6,509 nt of DNA. It comes from CAYOBW01 sp964402115 (GTDB taxonomy: Bacteria; Verrucomicrobiota; Kiritimatiellia; UBA8416; CAYOBW01). Location: NCBI GenBank assembly GCA_964402115.1, contig CAYOBW010000362.1, positions 1 to 6,509 on the forward strand. The letters run 5' to 3'. A model generated the notes under the pieces. It searched no databases. It saw only the letters and a list, made by a program, of their open reading frames with translations, and had not been told where the DNA came from. Below, piece by piece: positions 4,919 through 6,509 of the stretch (the stretch's first letter is position 1; each line of letters opens with the position of its first letter). The position numbers and the translations under genes were made by a program.

Positions 4919-6509
4919 GTGAAAGCTACTCATGGGTTCGGCGCCGCGGTCGCTTGCGTGGCCTTGCTGGCTGTGCTGGTGGTGGCGCCGGCGTTCCGGG
5001 CTCTCAGGCAGACCCGCGAGGCGGCTGACGCGCGGCAGCACACGTATCAGGTGATAGACCGCGCGAATGCTCTGCTGGCTGCGCTGATAGACGCCGAGAC
5101 CGGAGAGCGAGGCTACTTGCTGACCCGTGACGAAGCTTTCCTGACGCCGTACGCCGCGGCGCGCGACGGCGTCCGTGGCCAGTTTGACGAACTGCTGCGG
5201 GGCACCCAGATCGGCGCAGCCCGCAAACGCCTGGTCGCGCTGGCCCCGTTGATTGACGCCGAGCTGGCGTACCTGGCGCAAAGCGTTGAGTTGTGCCGCG
5301 GTGCTGACAAGTCGGTGGCACTGGAGCAGGTACGCGGCAGTCAGGGCCAGCAACTCATGGACGCCATCCGCGCCCAGACGCACCGGTATATCCAGATAGA
5401 GCATGAAGCATTGGTGCGGCACGACGCTGACGTTGACTCCAACCTGCGCCGTCTGCTGACCACAACCGTTGCCGCAAGCCTTTTTACGCTGCTCTTCGCG
5501 CTGACGTTTACCTACTGGATCTTCCGGGAGTCCCGGCAGCGGCTCAGGGACCTGGAGCGTGTCGAATCCCAGCGCTTGCTGGAGGTGCGGGAGACCGCGC
5601 ATAGACAGCTGCAGCAGGCCAACGTGACCCTGCAGATGAGTGAGGAGCGGCTGGCTGTCACACTTGCGTCCATTGGCGACGCGGTGATCGCGACCGATGC
5701 CCGAGGATGCGTGACGCTCCTGAATCCTCTCGCCGAACGGCTCACCGGTTGGACGCAGGCGGAAGCGCTGGGGCGACCTGTGGACGCCATCATTTGCATC
5801 GTCAATGAGCTGACCCGCCAACCCTTCTCTTTCCCGGTCCGGGAGACCCTGGCGAACGGTGCGCTGCAAGCGCTGGCCAGCCACGCCGTACTGATCGCCC
5901 GCGATGGCAGGGAGTGCTCCATCGCGGACAGTTGCGCGGCGATTCGCAACCTTGAAAGGCAGGTGGTTGGCGCCGTGCTCGTGTTTCGCGATGTCACGAG
6001 TGAGAACGCTGCCCGGCAGGCCTTGCAGGACAGCACCGCCGTGCTGCAGGCGATTCTCGACACCGTGGCGGACGGCATCATCACGCTGCATGACAACGGC
6101 GTCATCGTGGAGACCGTCAACTCGGCTGCCGAGCAGATGTTTGGCTACAGCGCGGCGGAACTCATCGGCCAGAGCCCCGGCCTGCTGATACCGGAATTCC
6201 AGCAACCCCAGGGCAACGTCTTCCTGGCGTGCCGCAGCGAAAGCGCCGTCGATCGCGCGGCCAGCCTCGGGCACGAGGTCGTGGGCCGCCGCAAGGACGG
6301 CAGCCTGTTCCCGGTGGAGATTGCGACAAGGGAGATGTGGTTGGGCGGCAAACGTCACTTTACCGGAATCCTGCGAGACCTCACCGCGCGCAAAAGGGCG
6401 GAAGCGGATCTCCTGGAGGGGGTGACGCTGCAGAACGCCATCTTCAACAGCGCTAACTTCTCGAGCATCGCGACGGATGCGAAGGGCGTCATCCAGATCT
6501 TCAACGTCG
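4919..6509 (+). CDS. CHASE3-PAS-PAS-PAS membrane sensor protein, N-terminal part (3' end outside window)
   Basis: The frame is open from the GTG at 4919 to the window end, giving 530 residues, with AAGGGAG upstream. A first membrane helix at about 7-26 is followed by a periplasmic CHASE3 domain (about 34-175) whose signature DAETGERGYLLT is at 58-69. A second helix spans about 180-202, then a charged coiled-coil linker runs about 203-243. PAS 1 covers about 244-360 (DAVIATD at 254-260, ending FRDVT) and PAS 2 about 376-492 (GRRKDGSLFPVE at 456-467, ending LRDLTARKRAE). A third PAS begins at about 505 (AIFNSANFSS) and is cut. The output domain is outside the window, most likely a histidine kinase, possibly hybrid; a diguanylate cyclase is also possible. 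CHASE3 senses unknown extracytoplasmic signals. The gene follows the lipoprotein by 23 bases, so it is probably co-transcribed with the envelope genes. Confidence 0.92.
   Translation, partial: MKATHGFGAAVACVALLAVLVVAPAFRALRQTREAADARQHTYQVIDRANALLAALIDAETGERGYLLTRDEAFLTPYAAARDGVRGQFDELLRGTQIGAARKRLVALAPLIDAELAYLAQSVELCRGADKSVALEQVRGSQGQQLMDAIRAQTHRYIQIEHEALVRHDADVDSNLRRLLTTTVAASLFTLLFALTFTYWIFRESRQRLRDLERVESQRLLEVRETAHRQLQQANVTLQMSEERLAVTLASIGDAVIATDARGCVTLLNPLAERLTGWTQAEALGRPVDAIICIVNELTRQPFSFPVRETLANGALQALASHAVLIARDGRECSIADSCAAIRNLERQVVGAVLVFRDVTSENAARQALQDSTAVLQAILDTVADGIITLHDNGVIVETVNSAAEQMFGYSAAELIGQSPGLLIPEFQQPQGNVFLACRSESAVDRAASLGHEVVGRRKDGSLFPVEIATREMWLGGKRHFTGILRDLTARKRAEADLLEGVTLQNAIFNSANFSSIATDAKGVIQIFNV

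Noticed and set aside
4814..6358. 514-codon open frame on the minus strand
   Set aside because: It is the complement of the CHASE3-PAS gene, whose domains are clear on the + strand. The antisense product shows no recognisable fold or motif.

Overview
The window is GC-rich, fully packed DNA with every convincing gene on the + strand, and it reads as a chromosome segment of a Gram-negative bacterium. Signal peptides, a lipobox lipoprotein and a predicted outer-membrane barrel ending in Phe support an outer membrane. The Asn/Thr-rich repeat modules of the first protein, its thrombospondin type-3-like Asp repeats (DSDxDG) and its C-terminal domain are of a style common in the PVC group, especially Kiritimatiellota and Verrucomicrobiota. 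That placement is an inference from protein style; no rRNA or other phylogenetic marker is present.

Region 1 (1-2618) holds a surface pair. The first gene is the 3' part of a large modular extracellular protein: InlB-B-like repeats, a beta-rich domain of unknown family, Asp-rich calcium-binding-type repeats and a terminal beta domain. Immediately behind it, with its Shine-Dalgarno overlapping the first gene's stop codon, is a 418-residue predicted outer-membrane beta-barrel protein. The spacing suggests co-transcription and possibly a shared job at the cell surface.

Region 2 (2674-6509) holds five tightly packed genes for envelope proteins. In order they are a DUF883 (ElaB/YqjD-like) tail-anchored protein, a small two-helix membrane protein resembling YqjE/holin superfamily III, an AI-2E family (PerM-like) transporter, an Ala-rich small lipoprotein, and a CHASE3-PAS-PAS-PAS sensor protein cut by the window end. 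Two junctions are ATGA stop/start overlaps and the other two gaps are 22 and 23 bases, so this looks like one translationally coupled operon. DUF883 and YqjE-like genes are neighbours in E. coli (yqjD-yqjE) and are associated with stress and stationary phase. A general envelope-stress module with its own sensor is therefore the best hypothesis, though nothing here proves it.

The most notable non-coding-type signal is an interrupted 17-bp hairpin (3448-3491) inside the first codons of the transporter gene. No RNA genes, mobile elements, CRISPR arrays, convincing promoters or rho-independent terminators were seen. The longest gap between genes is 55 bases.
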